The translations under genes were made by a program, and so were the position numbers. From Undibacterium paludis (GTDB lineage: Bacteria > Pseudomonadota > Gammaproteobacteria > Burkholderiales > Burkholderiaceae_D), in NCBI RefSeq assembly GCF_022568815.1, contig NZ_JAKZHX010000004.1, forward strand, positions 186,001 through 250,000: 64,000 nt of DNA, in the 5' to 3' direction. The notes beneath the pieces were generated by a model, which had not been told where the DNA came from, made no database searches, and saw nothing but the letters and a program-made list of their open reading frames with translations. This document shows, one piece after another, positions 9,321-19,736 of the stretch. The stretch's first letter is position 1, and each line of letters opens with the position of its first letter.

Positions 9321-9757
9321 TGGCCTCTCCTGTTCGATTGTTTTTATCACAGCGTCATCGCCCGTACTCTTCTGGAGACAGGCCGCTTTGCTGTTGCATG
9401 GATATGTCTTTTTCCAGTGCAAATCTGGAAAAACAGTGGGCGAAGTATCCAGATTTGTCGCTATGCCGTCAAGCCTGCAGCGCAGCACAAACTGGGCGTT
9501 TTTTTAAGACAGATAGCAGCAAATTGAACCGTCCAGGGAAATCATATGCATATGCTACCAAAATCAGCCTCACATGAACTTGACGACATACCGCAAAGCC
9601 TTGCCAGCATTGACTCTCCGGCCAGGAAACAAAAATACTTATGTGTTGATGACGATAGGGTTATGAATAAAATTTAAGCAAAATTAATTTTAAAATCATG
9701 GAAATAATTTCTGCCTTGCCCCGTAAATTATGGCTAGGCAAAGGGAGGTGGGGAAAA
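9321..9757. other. intergenic region upstream of peptide transporter
   Basis: No convincing gene. Contains the transporter's promoter region and a perfect 12-bp palindrome CATATGCATATG at 9543-9554 with no known binder. AT content rises between 9640 and 9730. Confidence 0.5.
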
Positions 9758-9789
9758 CAAAACGCCCGTTTTGACGACGGGCGTTTTGT
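9758..9789 (-). terminator. intrinsic terminator of RND efflux operon
   Basis: CAAAACGCCCGT pairs perfectly with ACGGGCGTTTTG (12 bp, 7-nt loop). On the minus strand it is followed by a T-rich tail and lies 38 bp after the permease stop. Confidence 0.85.
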
Positions 9790-9797
9790 GAAGACAA

Positions 9798-9823
9798 TTT
9801 CGCGTAATTATTTCGCGTAATTA
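9798..9823. repeat. 13-bp tandem duplication
   Basis: TTTCGCGTAATTA occurs twice head to tail, 3 bp past the permease stop and before its terminator. It looks like a simple local duplication in the 3' untranslated region. Confidence 0.8.
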
Positions 9824-9826
9824 TGC

Positions 9827-12800
9827 TCAGGCAGCTGCACTGCGTCTGCTCACCATACGCCATGCCTTGAAAGGCAGGCGGAAAAGGAAACGCAGCATGA
9901 TCAATGTCAATATGGCTTCGACAAAAGTGGTGATGAAGGCAAACAGGGTATTCCAGCGCGCTTCACGACGACGGAATTTTGCCACCATGCGGTCAAAGCT
10001 GATCTCTATGCTGTCATAGAACGTCGGCACAACCAGCAAGGTCAGGAAGGTAGACGTAATCGTCCCGCCAATAATCGCAATTGCCAGTGGCCGGTAAAAC
10101 TCGCCGCCCTCCCCCAGGCCTATCGCGACCGGCAACATGCCAGCGATCAAGGCAAAGGTCGTCATCAAAATAGGCCGCAGACGTTTGCGACCGGCATACA
10201 TCAGCGACTCTTCCCGGTCATAGCCTTCTTCTTCACGCTTCCTGGCGCAATCGAGCAAGAGAATGGCGTTCTTGGCCACCAGTCCCATCAGCATGATGAT
10301 GCCGATGAAACTCATCAGGTTCAGCGTGCCGTGGGTCAGCAACAAGGCCAGCACCACACCGATCAGGCTCAGGGGCAGGGACAGCATGACCGCGATAGGT
10401 GCAGTGAAAGAACCGAATTGCATCACCAGTATCAGATACATCAGGCCTATACCCGACACCAGAGCTATCGTCATTTCAGTAAACAATTCTTTTTGCGAAC
10501 GCGCTGCGCCACCCAGTTCTATACCAAAACCGGTAGGGAAATTGATGGACTTGGCGATCTTCAATGCATCAGTCGTCACTTCACCCGGCGAGCGTCCCTG
10601 GGCGTTAGCAGATACGGCGATCATGCGCTTGCCATCAGTGTGCTGGATCTTGGCCGGCCCCTTGCCCATGGTAATGGTGGCGATCTGCTCCAGCGGCACC
10701 ATCTTGTCTGTACCAGCGACAGCGATAGGCAGTCTTTCTATGTTTTCTGCACTGATACGGTCTTCAGGATGCAGACGTACCGCCACATCACGTGCCTCAC
10801 CTGTGGGGTCCACCCAGTCACCGATTTCAACACCGGCAAAAGCCACGCGCAAAGCCTGGGCGGCATCATTGACAGAAATGCCCAGGGAGTTCGCCAGACC
10901 ACGATCCAGCTCAATCTGCAATTCGTCCTTGGGGTCTTGCTCGGACAGACCGACATCGACTGCCCCCGGCACCTTGGCAAGCTTGTCCATGAAATCATTG
11001 GCAATCGCCATCAGCTTGCGTGAATCAGGGCCGGAGAACTGTATCTGCACAGGCTTGCGTCCACCATTCTGTAAATCATCCTGCACCACGTATTCGGCGC
11101 CGATGATATTGCCGACCAGTTGACGCAGTTCCACCGCGATCTCTGCGGCTGAACGTTTTCTTTCAGTACTCTTGCCCAGGTCAACATAAACACGGCCGCC
11201 GGTGCTGTTGATGATACTGTTGGTAACCTTGGTTTCCTTGATGGTGCGCGCCAGCTCGGCAGCCTTCTCCACCTTCAGTCGCCCGTATTCAAGGCTGGAA
11301 CTGGAAGGCGTGCGCACATCAATCATGATGGTGCCATTGTCAGCTGTGGGCAAAAAGCTGGTACCGCCCTTGGTTGCGTGCAGTGCAATCGCACCGACAA
11401 AGCTGAGACCGGCTATCAAGGCCATCCAGACACGGTGATGCAGTGCCCAGGCAATGACATTGCCATAACGGTCAGCCTGGTGATCAAACCAGGTATTGAA
11501 CTTTGCCAGCAGCAGGCTGATGCCCCGCTTGGGTTCCAGATGATGACCAACCGGGTCCCCCCAGAAAGCCGACAGCATGGGGTCCAGCGTAAACGAGATA
11601 AACAGACTGACCAGGACCGAACTGGCTACTGTCAGCGCAAAAGGCCGGAACCACTCACCTGATACACCAGGCATGAAGGCAACGGGGATGAACACGGCGA
11701 TGATGGAAAAGGTCGTGGCAGCTACGGCCAGACCGATCTCTTTGGTGCCATTGCTGGCAGCGGTGCGGCGGTCCGCCCCCATCTCCATATGACGCACGAT
11801 ATTTTCACGCACCACGATGGCATCATCAATCAGCACACCAATGGCCAGTGAAAGACCCAGCAAGGTCATGAAGTTGAGTGTGAAGCCACATAACCAGACG
11901 GCAATAAAAGCCGCAATCACCGAAGTCGGCAGGCTGAGCGCCGTGATCAGGGTGGAGCGCCAGGAGTTCAGGAATACATACACCACAAAGATGGTCAGTA
12001 CAGCACCGAACATCAGCGACTCGATGACGTTGTTGAGACTGCTTTGCGCATCCTTGCCACCGTCCTGCGTCACTTCCATCTTGGTGCCGGCGGGCAGCGT
12101 CTTGTTGATGTCGGCAACCAGTGAACGAATCTTGCTGGCGACTGTCACCGTACTGGCATCACGTGAACGTGTCACGGAAATACCGACATTCGGTTTGCCA
12201 TTGCGTACGCTAAAGCCATTGATTTCAGCAAAGCTGTCGGCAATATCCGCCACCTGTGCCAGCCTGACCAATTCATTGCCGCGTCGCTTGATGACGATAT
12301 TCTGGAATTCTGCCGGTGACTCTATGCGGCCTATCAGGCGTATGCTTTGTTCATCCAGCCGCCCCTTGACTTTGCCCACCGGCGCCGTGGTATTCTGATT
12401 GCGCAAGGCGGTGACGACTTCAGCGACGGAGACATTGTATTCACGCAGTTTTTGCGCATGCAACAAGACGGTCAGTTCACGCTTCAGTGAGCCATCGACG
12501 GATACTGTCGCCACCCCGTCCACCGCGCGGAACTTGTCGGACAATTCGTCTTCCGCCATGCGCGATATTTCTGCATGGGTCAATGCATCAGACGTCAGGG
12601 CCAGTTGCATGATAGGCTGGGCCGACGGATCACGTCTTTCCAGTATCGGTTCGCGCATTTCCACCGGCAGCTTGTACCGGATGGACGCAATGGCATTCCT
12701 GACTTCGTCAGATGCCTCTATCATGTTTTTATTAAAATTGAAGACAATGGTGATTACTGCGCTGCCTTCATTGGCGGTGGAGCGCACCTGGTAGACACCG

Positions 12801-13024
12801 GTAATGCTTTGCAGGGATTTCTCCAGGCGATTGATGATCTCGCGCTCCACCGTATCGGGCGAAGCACCCGGGTAAGGGATGCTGATCACCAGCACCGGTT
12901 CTTCCACGTCGGGAATCTGGTTGACCTTGAGTTTTTTTAGCGCCAGCAGGCCTATGCACATCAGGGTAATGATGATGACGATCATCGCTACCGGGCGCTT
13001 GATACTGAAATCGGATAAGAACAT
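9827..13024 (-). CDS. RND multidrug efflux permease (HAE1 type)
   Basis: 1065 aa, typical for AcrB/MexB-like pumps. It opens with the family N-terminus [16 protein letters not shown] and TM1, carries two large periplasmic loops and twelve membrane helices. The proton-relay acidic pair is in helix 4 ([16 protein letters not shown]) and the partner Lys in helix 10 ([13 protein letters not shown]). The pump trimer would export hydrophobic drugs or metabolites from the periplasm using proton motive force. The start is 3 bp after the adaptor stop, so the two genes are co-translated. No TolC-type channel or local repressor is adjacent, so it probably shares an outer membrane factor encoded elsewhere. 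Confidence 0.95.
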   Translation of the reverse strand: MFLSDFSIKRPVAMIVIIITLMCIGLLALKKLKVNQIPDVEEPVLVISIPYPGASPDTVEREIINRLEKSLQSITGVYQVRSTANEGSAVITIVFNFNKNMIEASDEVRNAIASIRYKLPVEMREPILERRDPSAQPIMQLALTSDALTHAEISRMAEDELSDKFRAVDGVATVSVDGSLKRELTVLLHAQKLREYNVSVAEVVTALRNQNTTAPVGKVKGRLDEQSIRLIGRIESPAEFQNIVIKRRGNELVRLAQVADIADSFAEINGFSVRNGKPNVGISVTRSRDASTVTVASKIRSLVADINKTLPAGTKMEVTQDGGKDAQSSLNNVIESLMFGAVLTIFVVYVFLNSWRSTLITALSLPTSVIAAFIAVWLCGFTLNFMTLLGLSLAIGVLIDDAIVVRENIVRHMEMGADRRTAASNGTKEIGLAVAATTFSIIAVFIPVAFMPGVSGEWFRPFALTVASSVLVSLFISFTLDPMLSAFWGDPVGHHLEPKRGISLLLAKFNTWFDHQADRYGNVIAWALHHRVWMALIAGLSFVGAIALHATKGGTSFLPTADNGTIMIDVRTPSSSSLEYGRLKVEKAAELARTIKETKVTNSIINSTGGRVYVDLGKSTERKRSAAEIAVELRQLVGNIIGAEYVVQDDLQNGGRKPVQIQFSGPDSRKLMAIANDFMDKLAKVPGAVDVGLSEQDPKDELQIELDRGLANSLGISVNDAAQALRVAFAGVEIGDWVDPTGEARDVAVRLHPEDRISAENIERLPIAVAGTDKMVPLEQIATITMGKGPAKIQHTDGKRMIAVSANAQGRSPGEVTTDALKIAKSINFPTGFGIELGGAARSQKELFTEMTIALVSGIGLMYLILVMQFGSFTAPIAVMLSLPLSLIGVVLALLLTHGTLNLMSFIGIIMLMGLVAKNAILLLDCARKREEEGYDREESLMYAGRKRLRPILMTTFALIAGMLPVAIGLGEGGEFYRPLAIAIIGGTITSTFLTLLVVPTFYDSIEISFDRMVAKFRRREARWNTLFAFITTFVEAILTLIMLRFLFRLPFKAWRMVSRRSAAA

Positions 13025-13027
13025 GGC

Positions 13028-14203
13028 TTACTTTCCGGCTGGTGCAGCAGCCGCAGGCAACGCGGCAGTTGCAGTTGGAACGTTGGCTGGCACGGAGGCG
13101 ATCATCTGTACTTTTTGCCCGTCAACCAGGGTCGAGGTGGGATTACGCACCACCTTGTCACCATTGACCAGGCCACTGCGTACTTCAAAATCACCGCGAC
13201 GCGGGTCACGCTCACCAATGAGCAGGCTGACTTTCTTCAGGATGCCATCCTTGACCCGCCAGGCATAAGCCTTGTCACCGTCACGCAACAAGGCTGTGTT
13301 CTTGATCATCAAGGTCTGGGTAGAACCGGTTTCCACCATACCTTCACCATACAAACCAGATACACGCGGGGTATTGCCATCGGTAAAAGCGACAAGCACC
13401 TCAACCTGGCGCGTGGTGGCGTTGGCTGCCATGTCGACACGCTTGACCTTGCCGGTAAAGCTTTGGTTGGGATAACCATTGACACGGAAGCTGACCGTCT
13501 GGCCTATCTTGACGTTATTGACCTTGTCGGCAGACAACAAGCCTTCAAAGCGCATGCTGGTCGGGTCGATGATCTTGACCAGTTCCTTGCCGATCTGCGC
13601 TGTGTCACCGGCGGACACCTTGCGTTCACTGACTACGCCGTCAAAGGGAGCGCGTACTTCTGTTCGTTGCAATTGCTGCCTGGCCTGCACGGCACGCGCC
13701 TTGGCTGCCACCAGATCACTTTGTGCATTGTTGCGACGAATTTCTGCATCTTCGAGTTGCTGGGTAGATGTCATGCCAGAGGCGCGCAAGGTCTTCAGCC
13801 GCTGGAACTGGCGTTCGGCCTGCTCCAGGGTCTGCGCTGCAGCCCGCGATGCTTCTTCGGCTGAATTCAGACTGTCGCGTATGGAGGTGTCATCCAGTCT
13901 GACCAGCAATTCGCCACGCTTGACTGTCTCACCATTCTCCTTCAATACCTGCAAAACCACGGTAGACAGTTCAGAGCGCAGATCGGCCTTGCGTTCAGGC
14001 TGTATCGAACCGGTAATCGTCGGACCGGATGACAACGCACTATTCTGTATCACGATCAGGTCTTCTTCTGTGACCTGCAGCACCTTGTCGGCAGCCTTGG
14101 CGCTGGCTTTGGCTGTATCCATTTCCTTGCCATCTTTTCCCCCTTTACTGCAAGCCGTCAAAGCCAGGGCAAGGGACAAGAAAATCAGACTGGGTCGCAA
14201 CAT
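13028..14203 (-). CDS. RND efflux periplasmic adaptor lipoprotein
   Basis: 391 aa. A lipoprotein signal peptide with lipobox LTAC at about residue 18 anchors it to the inner membrane. The middle has the lipoyl/biotinyl halves (RGELLVRLDDTSIRD and RAPFDGVVSERKV) flanking an alpha-hairpin rich in Ala, Glu and Arg, then beta-barrel and membrane-proximal domains ending in a Pro/Ala tail. It bridges the permease encoded directly downstream to an outer membrane channel. SD CGGAG lies before ATG 14203. It is the first gene of a two-gene operon; regulator not visible here. Confidence 0.94.
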   Translation of the reverse strand: MLRPSLIFLSLALALTACSKGGKDGKEMDTAKASAKAADKVLQVTEEDLIVIQNSALSSGPTITGSIQPERKADLRSELSTVVLQVLKENGETVKRGELLVRLDDTSIRDSLNSAEEASRAAAQTLEQAERQFQRLKTLRASGMTSTQQLEDAEIRRNNAQSDLVAAKARAVQARQQLQRTEVRAPFDGVVSERKVSAGDTAQIGKELVKIIDPTSMRFEGLLSADKVNNVKIGQTVSFRVNGYPNQSFTGKVKRVDMAANATTRQVEVLVAFTDGNTPRVSGLYGEGMVETGSTQTLMIKNTALLRDGDKAYAWRVKDGILKKVSLLIGERDPRRGDFEVRSGLVNGDKVVRNPTSTLVDGQKVQMIASVPANVPTATAALPAAAAPAGK

Positions 14204-14563
14204 GTTGAATCTCCGAATATTTATTGTGGCTGCTGAAAGTGACTGCTAAATACTGATTGAAATACCTGTTTTTAATATATTTATCAGATTGCATTGTGAT
14301 CGATCTGGATGACTTTATGCTTACCAGGCTACGTAGCCGTGCATATCCCTGAAAGCCATTGCCTGAATTTGCAAAAAAATTTCCAGGAAAGGGCTCTTTT
14401 AAGCCTGATTTGTAACAAAAAGTTCCAATACTTGCCAAGTATCCATGAGCATGTGCATCAATGTCAATCCAACAGTATTGGCAGCAAATTACATACAGTC
14501 AGGTGAAGCTCTTGCAATACCGGCACAAGTCCGGTAGGCTCCGCCCTCTTTCCGGTCAATTCA
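14204..14563. other. intergenic region between divergent genes
   Basis: 360 bp holding the promoters of the efflux operon and of the hydrolase-like gene. A small perfect hairpin TACCGG/CCGGTA with 7-nt loop lies at 14518-14536, just before the plus-strand gene. No open frame deserves a call. Confidence 0.5.
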
Positions 14564-15166
14564 ATGCTGCTCACTGTGTCTGTTCCAGCCTTACCACCTG
14601 TTTTACTGATAGTTACTGATGTTTTTGGCAATACTCCTGCAGTCGCCAGTTTCGCCCGTCAGTTTTCTATCCCCAGCCTGATTGTTTCACCTCACCATGA
14701 TGAACAGGTGCAGTTTCCGAATGAGCAACTTGCCTATCATGCATTTATCGCCGACGGTGGTATCGCCGCTTATGCTGAGCAGCTCGCCCGGCAGCTGGAA
14801 GCCCATCAGTCCAGCCTGCGCTTTGCCATAGGTTTCAGCGCCGGCGCCAGCGCCTTGTGGCTTAATAGCGGCAATACCTGCATGTCAACCATGGAACAGA
14901 CCGTATTGTTTTATGGATCACGCATACGTGATCACCGCGAGATACAGCCACTCTGTCCGGTGCGCATGCTATTTGCAGAGCAGGAAGTCGCGTTTGAACC
15001 TGCCGAGCTGGTCAATGATCTACGCCGGCGCAATCACGATGCTGAATTGCTCAGAGGCACAAGACATGGCTTCATGAATCCCTACTCAAGCGGCTTTTGC
15101 CTGAAAACCCAGGAACGTTATATGAAAGAACTGCTTGCCATGACAGAAGTCCATAGCTACGCCTGA
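14564..15166 (+). CDS. dienelactone hydrolase-like alpha/beta hydrolase
   Basis: 200 aa. A compact alpha/beta-hydrolase fold: VLLIVTDVFG strand 1 as in dienelactone hydrolases, nucleophile elbow GFSAGAS near residue 90, and C-terminal His in GTRHGFMNPYS. In classical dienelactone hydrolase the nucleophile is Cys; here it is Ser. The expected acidic residue after the sixth strand (usually GxxD) reads FAEQEVAFEP, so its identity is uncertain. The protein is shorter than the ~230-240 residues of typical relatives. Cytosolic; substrate unknown. It has no operon partner. Confidence 0.75.
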   Translation: MLLTVSVPALPPVLLIVTDVFGNTPAVASFARQFSIPSLIVSPHHDEQVQFPNEQLAYHAFIADGGIAAYAEQLARQLEAHQSSLRFAIGFSAGASALWLNSGNTCMSTMEQTVLFYGSRIRDHREIQPLCPVRMLFAEQEVAFEPAELVNDLRRRNHDAELLRGTRHGFMNPYSSGFCLKTQERYMKELLAMTEVHSYA

Positions 15167-15386
15167 AGCTGCCGCCAAGATTGAGTTTCCCCCTCTATTC
15201 CCCTATACTTCGCAGCGCGTGACACAATCACCGCCCTGCGCTTTTGATCGCAACAACCCGTGATCAAAGGCTGTTTTATTTGCATGACAGCACGACCAAT
15301 TTAATTCATTTATTAACTTTATTGCGGCACAACCGCATCTGCCTGATCTGGCAGATCGCCTGGTCAGTCCGCGCGGAGCCATAAGC

Positions 15387-16418
15387 ATGACCGCTTTTGT
15401 ATTTAACGAAATTAATTTTGACAACCACGAACAAGTGGTGTTCGCCTCTGACGCCAAATCTGGCCTGAAAGCCATCATCGCCGTCCACAATACCAACCTG
15501 GGCCCTGCCATGGGCGGTTGCCGCATGTGGAACTACGCCAGCGAAGCAGAAGCCGTACGTGACGTACTGCGCCTGTCACGCGGCATGACCTACAAAAATG
15601 CTGTTGCCGGCCTGCCCATAGGCGGCGGCAAAAGCGTCATTATTGCTGATCCTAAAACAGACAAGAGCCCGGCCCTGTTTGCCGCACTGGGCGAAGCCCT
15701 GGAGCGTCTCGGTGGCCGCTATGTAACAGCAGAAGATGTCGGCACCAGCCCAGCCGACATGGCCCATGTTGCCAGTAAGACCAAATATGTCGCCGGCCTG
15801 GGTGACCGTGGTGATCCATCCCCGTTTACCGCCTTGGGTTGCTTTGTCGGCGCCCAGGCTGCAGTAAAACATCATTTCAAACGTGACAGTTTCGACGGCC
15901 TGACCGTGGCCTTGCAGGGCCTGGGCCATGTTGGCTATGACTATGCCCGCCAATTGAAAGAAGCAGGCGCCAAACTGATCGTCACTGATATCGACCAGGC
16001 AGCGCTGACACGCGCCCAGGAAGAACTCGGCGCACAAGTTGTCGGTATCAATGACATCTATGATGTTGACGCCGACATCTATGCACCGTGCGCACTTGGC
16101 GCAACACTGAACCCTGACACCCTGTCACGCCTGAAAGCCAAAATCGTGGCTGGCGGCGCCAACAACCAGCTGGCGACACCGGAAATGGGTGAAGTCTGCC
16201 GTCAAAAAGGCATCCTGTATGCACCTGACTTTGTCATCAATGCCGGTGGCATTATCAAGGTATGCTATGAATATATGAACACGCCGGAAGACGGCATGGT
16301 GGCCCACGTACGCCGTATCGGCGACACCCTGACTGAAGTATTTGCCCGCGCTGATGCAGAAGGTCTGCCAACCAGCGTGATAGCTGACCGTGTTGCCGAA
16401 GCAAAATTCAAAAAATAA
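15387..16418 (+). CDS. Glu/Leu/Phe/Val dehydrogenase (leucine dehydrogenase type)
   Basis: 343 aa. NAD-dependent oxidative deaminase of branched-chain or aromatic amino acids. The dimerisation/catalytic domain has GGCRMW, the substrate Lys in RGMTYKNAVAGLPIGGGKS, and the second active-site Lys of the GGGKS loop. The Rossmann domain follows with LQGLGHVGYDYARQL (GxGxxG). Length fits leucine/phenylalanine dehydrogenases rather than the longer glutamate enzymes. The start ATG has GCGGAG upstream and a strong terminator follows. It would feed branched-chain keto acids to catabolism, the counterpart of the aminotransferase at 30 kb. Leucine versus phenylalanine preference cannot be decided here. 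Confidence 0.92.
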   Translation: MTAFVFNEINFDNHEQVVFASDAKSGLKAIIAVHNTNLGPAMGGCRMWNYASEAEAVRDVLRLSRGMTYKNAVAGLPIGGGKSVIIADPKTDKSPALFAALGEALERLGGRYVTAEDVGTSPADMAHVASKTKYVAGLGDRGDPSPFTALGCFVGAQAAVKHHFKRDSFDGLTVALQGLGHVGYDYARQLKEAGAKLIVTDIDQAALTRAQEELGAQVVGINDIYDVDADIYAPCALGATLNPDTLSRLKAKIVAGGANNQLATPEMGEVCRQKGILYAPDFVINAGGIIKVCYEYMNTPEDGMVAHVRRIGDTLTEVFARADAEGLPTSVIADRVAEAKFKK

Positions 16419-16445
16419 GTAACATCTGTTGCCCCCCAACAGGCA

Positions 16446-16479
16446 AAAAGCCGCCAGCAGCAATGCCTGGCGGTTTTTT
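16446..16479. terminator. intrinsic terminator after amino acid dehydrogenase
   Basis: CCGCCAG (16451-16457) pairs with CTGGCGG (16467-16473), followed by TTTTTT and preceded by AAAAAG. Confidence 0.9.
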
Positions 16480-16603
16480 ATTTCTGATACCTCGACCCGG
16501 CATGTTGTTCTTGTACTGCCGTGATTTGCCTCATTCTGTATCTACCGGTGTCTGGTCAGGCAATTTATGCTGCTCTTCACCGTTGACAATACAGGAGCAA
16601 TCC

Positions 16604-17110
16604 ATGAGCAGTACCGCTAATCTCGTCATGCTAAGTCAATACAAGGCCTGGGCCGACAACAAAATGTTTGAAATGCTGGACAGATTGCCACAGGAAGAAG
16701 TCCTCAAACAGCGTGCCACCCGCTTTGGTAACATGCTACATACTCTGAATCATGTATATGTCATTGATACCGTATTTCGCGCCCACCTGCTCGGGCAAGA
16801 ACATGGCTACCGTGATCGCAACACCGACACCACACCGCCGTTGCCGGAGCTATGGCAATCCGTACGCGAGATGGGCCAGTGGTATGTCGATTATGCAAAG
16901 AGCCTCAATGATACCGACCTGGCACAGGCAGTGCATTTCACGTTCATCGGTGGCGGTGACGGCTGCATGAGTCGTCAGGAAATTCTTTTACACGTCATCA
17001 ACCACTCTACCTATCACCGCGGCTTTGTCGGCGACATGATGTATCAGGCAGGGGTCATGCCGCAATCGACGGACCTGACCGTATTTGTGCGGGATGTCTT
17101 GCGTAACTGA
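16604..17110 (+). CDS. DinB family protein
   Basis: 168 aa. Four-helix DinB/YfiT-like fold that binds a divalent metal through three His residues; candidates are His in MLHTLNHVYVID (helix 2) and the pair in LHVINHSTYHRGF (helix 3), the most conserved part of the family. Members act in thiol or damage response, often as bacillithiol or glutathione transferases, but the individual role is unknown. The frame is open back into the preceding terminator; ATG 16604 has AGGAG at 7-nt spacing and matches the family N-terminus. Confidence 0.88.
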   Translation: MSSTANLVMLSQYKAWADNKMFEMLDRLPQEEVLKQRATRFGNMLHTLNHVYVIDTVFRAHLLGQEHGYRDRNTDTTPPLPELWQSVREMGQWYVDYAKSLNDTDLAQAVHFTFIGGGDGCMSRQEILLHVINHSTYHRGFVGDMMYQAGVMPQSTDLTVFVRDVLRN

Positions 17111-17121
17111 AGTCAAGAACT

Positions 17122-17150
17122 GCATGGATCTGGGCTGAACTGATCCATGC
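17122..17150. terminator. hairpin between convergent genes
   Basis: GCATGGATC and GATCCATGC form a perfect 9-bp stem with an 11-nt loop between the DinB gene and the convergent PAS-GGDEF gene. There is no T-tract, so it may block 3' exonucleases or act in Rho-independent termination only weakly. Confidence 0.5.
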
Positions 17151-17170
17151 GCCCTCCCTATTTCTCCGGC

Positions 17171-18979
17171 TCACCCGGCGTCGATAACAATGCAGTTGCG
17201 CCCGTTTTCCTTGGCGCGATACAGGGCCATGTCGCTGGATGAAAGCGACACATCGGCATCAATATCACTGGCCAGCATGACGGCGATACCTATGCTCACC
17301 GTGACCGGGATGAAATGGCCGTGCACGTTCACCGGTGTCTCTTGCAGCTGCTTTTGCACACGTTGTGCAAAAATACTGGCATCAACAAGGTTCGCACCTG
17401 CCAGTACCACCGCAAACTCTTCGCCGCCTACCCTGCCGGCATAATCGCTTTTGCGCAATTCATCATGCAGGATATGCGCGAAATGCCTGAGCACCAGATC
17501 GCCGACGGCATGTCCATAGCCGTCATTGATCATTTTAAAATTATCCAGATCGCACATGAGCACAGCAGCAGCACTGCTGGTTCCACGCTGTATTCGCGCC
17601 AGTTCTTCTTCCATACGCCCCATGAAACTGCGACGATTGGGTATCTGGGTTAAAAAATCAATGGTTGCCAGTTCCTGCAATTCCTGCTCTATGCGTTTAT
17701 GCTCGGTCACATCGGTGACAAATCCATGCCACAAGATGACACCATCAGCCTGAAGGCGCGGCCGCGCATCCATCTGTCGCCAGCGCATGCCTTGCCGTGG
17801 CAGGTTGACACGGAACTCAAGGTGCAGATACTCCAGCCTGCTGGCTGACCTTAATAGCGCATTTCTGTACATGGGAAAGTCATCAGGATGTATGCGTTCA
17901 TGTATCAACGCAACACAATCCTGCATCTGTGCCGGGCTCAGCTCATAAATATCATGTATACCTTCACTGACGTATGAAAAGCTTTCATCACCATTCGGCA
18001 GCATGCGGTATTGGTAGGCAAGACCAGGCACTTCGTTAGTCAGGCAAGTGACGAGGTCTGCACTTTCCTGCAATTTTTCTGACAAGAGGTGCATGGCCGT
18101 AACGTCAGTAGTCGTACCTATCATGCGCAGCGGCCTACCATCATCCCCTCTGCTGACTACCTTCCCGCGGCTCGATATCCATTTATAACCCCCATCCTTA
18201 CAGCGTACGCGGTGTTCAACAACATAGTTTTCTGTTTGTCCGTCAAAATGCGCCTGGATAGCAGCCCTTACATAGGTCAGGTCGTCGGGGTGCACACGGG
18301 TATAGCTTTCGTCTATACGGTTGGAAATTTCTGTTTCAGTATAGCCCAGCAAGGCTTTCCAGCCCGGCGAATAATGAATTTCGCCAGTCATTACATTCCT
18401 GTCCCATATACCGGTCGAACTCCCTTCTATTGCCAATGCCATACGTGTCATATCGGCCTGGCTCTGCAGGAGTTTCTGTTGATCACGGTCATGCATGATC
18501 AGGTAACGCAACAAATTGCCCAGGTCCTGCAACACGGCATTACTAATGATACAGGCAGGCATCCGGAGTGGTGCAAAACACAGTATGCCTCCCAGCAGCG
18601 CTTGCCCATGATCCGTGACGGGCAAACCACCAGTAAGCATCAAGCCCTCGGAATGTGCAACCGCTTGTAAATTGTCAATGAATTCACATTGACCTGTTGC
18701 GTCGCCCGATACCATAAAGTCAATTTCAGCAAGCGGAGCGGCTTGCATGACATCAAGGCAAGCCTGCGGCAGTATTGAGGTGATCAGGAGTGGTGTTTGC
18801 GCTGCCTGATTGACAGATACAAAAAAGGCAGCGAGGCTGCCAGGGAAATACAGGTCCATGCGTGCGGTCAACAGCCGCAGACATTCATCCAGCGCCGTCT
18901 TGTCAGCCGTGCAGCGCATGGTCATGCGGTACATGTCCAGCATGTGCAGGCAATCCTGTTCCAAGGTATCCAAACTCAT
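17171..18979 (-). CDS. GAF/PAS-GGDEF diguanylate cyclase
   Basis: 602 aa. An N-terminal region of about 170 residues resembles a GAF-type sensor. Two PAS/PAC modules follow (PAC-style RMIGTTTDVTAMH and WHGFVTDVTEHKR), then GGDEF at the C-terminus with TIDFLTQIPNRRSF and the active site GRVGGEEFAVVL. RKSD upstream of GGEEF fits the inhibitory I-site (RxxD). No membrane helix. It should synthesise cyclic di-GMP in response to an unknown cytosolic cue. It is the second of three c-di-GMP enzymes in the window and is not in an operon. Confidence 0.92.
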   Translation of the reverse strand: MSLDTLEQDCLHMLDMYRMTMRCTADKTALDECLRLLTARMDLYFPGSLAAFFVSVNQAAQTPLLITSILPQACLDVMQAAPLAEIDFMVSGDATGQCEFIDNLQAVAHSEGLMLTGGLPVTDHGQALLGGILCFAPLRMPACIISNAVLQDLGNLLRYLIMHDRDQQKLLQSQADMTRMALAIEGSSTGIWDRNVMTGEIHYSPGWKALLGYTETEISNRIDESYTRVHPDDLTYVRAAIQAHFDGQTENYVVEHRVRCKDGGYKWISSRGKVVSRGDDGRPLRMIGTTTDVTAMHLLSEKLQESADLVTCLTNEVPGLAYQYRMLPNGDESFSYVSEGIHDIYELSPAQMQDCVALIHERIHPDDFPMYRNALLRSASRLEYLHLEFRVNLPRQGMRWRQMDARPRLQADGVILWHGFVTDVTEHKRIEQELQELATIDFLTQIPNRRSFMGRMEEELARIQRGTSSAAAVLMCDLDNFKMINDGYGHAVGDLVLRHFAHILHDELRKSDYAGRVGGEEFAVVLAGANLVDASIFAQRVQKQLQETPVNVHGHFIPVTVSIGIAVMLASDIDADVSLSSSDMALYRAKENGRNCIVIDAG

Positions 18980-19124
18980 GTCCGTACAATGCAGTTGATC
19001 AGTGAGCGCCCGTCAAAGATGATTAGTCAGCGTAATACAGACCATCATATACCAAAGTTGATTACCGGGATGGTTATTGAAAAATTTCATCAATCGGGCA
19101 TTCTTGCACTGTCGCCTGCAAACA

Positions 19125-19649
19125 TCAAACCCTGCTGGACCAGTCTGTCCTGTCCATTGAATAGACAGCAGTATCCATGTCATACCAGCGCTGTATGCCG
19201 CGATACTGCATGCCCAGTTTTTTCATGACATGGGCAGAAGCGAGGTTTTCCTGATGACAGACTGCATACAGTTCCGGAGCATTGAGCTTGTCAAAGGCGA
19301 AGTCTGCCATAGCCACAGCAGCTTCAGAGGCATAACCCAGGCCCCATTTGTCCTTACGCAAACGCCAACCTATTTCCAGCGGATTGGCGGGGTCTCTTCC
19401 CAAGTGTTGTATGCAACCCGCACCGATGATCTCATTGCTGTCGTGCTCGATGAAACTCCACCAGGAATGCGCAAATTCCAGCCAGCGCGCCTTGACGCGC
19501 TCTATCATCGCCAGGGTGTCTTCAGGTGTATCTGGCTTGCCTGTAATATAGCGCATGACCTCGGGCTCCCGGTTCATGCGGTACAAGCCTTCAAAATGGC
19601 TGTCGGTAAAAGGTTCCAGGCGCAGGCGTTCAGTAGTCAGTATGGTCAT
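19125..19649 (-). CDS. GNAT family N-acetyltransferase (RimJ/RimL type)
   Basis: 174 aa. Begins TTERLRLEPF, the usual first strand of RimJ/RimL acetyltransferases, and has the acetyl-CoA binding segment in IGWRLRKDKWGLGYASEA (RxxxGxG/A-like) followed by AVCHQENLASAHVMKKLGM, the conserved C-terminal motif with Asn. Transfers acetyl from acetyl-CoA to an amine, possibly a protein N-terminus or small molecule. An upstream TTG (19694) is in frame; ATG 19649 fits the domain start. It lies 87 bp downstream of the flavin oxidase on the same strand and may belong to the same transcript. Confidence 0.9.
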   Translation of the reverse strand: MTILTTERLRLEPFTDSHFEGLYRMNREPEVMRYITGKPDTPEDTLAMIERVKARWLEFAHSWWSFIEHDSNEIIGAGCIQHLGRDPANPLEIGWRLRKDKWGLGYASEAAVAMADFAFDKLNAPELYAVCHQENLASAHVMKKLGMQYRGIQRWYDMDTAVYSMDRTDWSSRV

Positions 19650-19736
19650 GATCGAGGAATAAGAATGAATTGCGCACCAAAATTGCGTGCCCAAAATGAG
19701 ACAATGAAGACCGAACCACCTATATGGTTCACTCCA

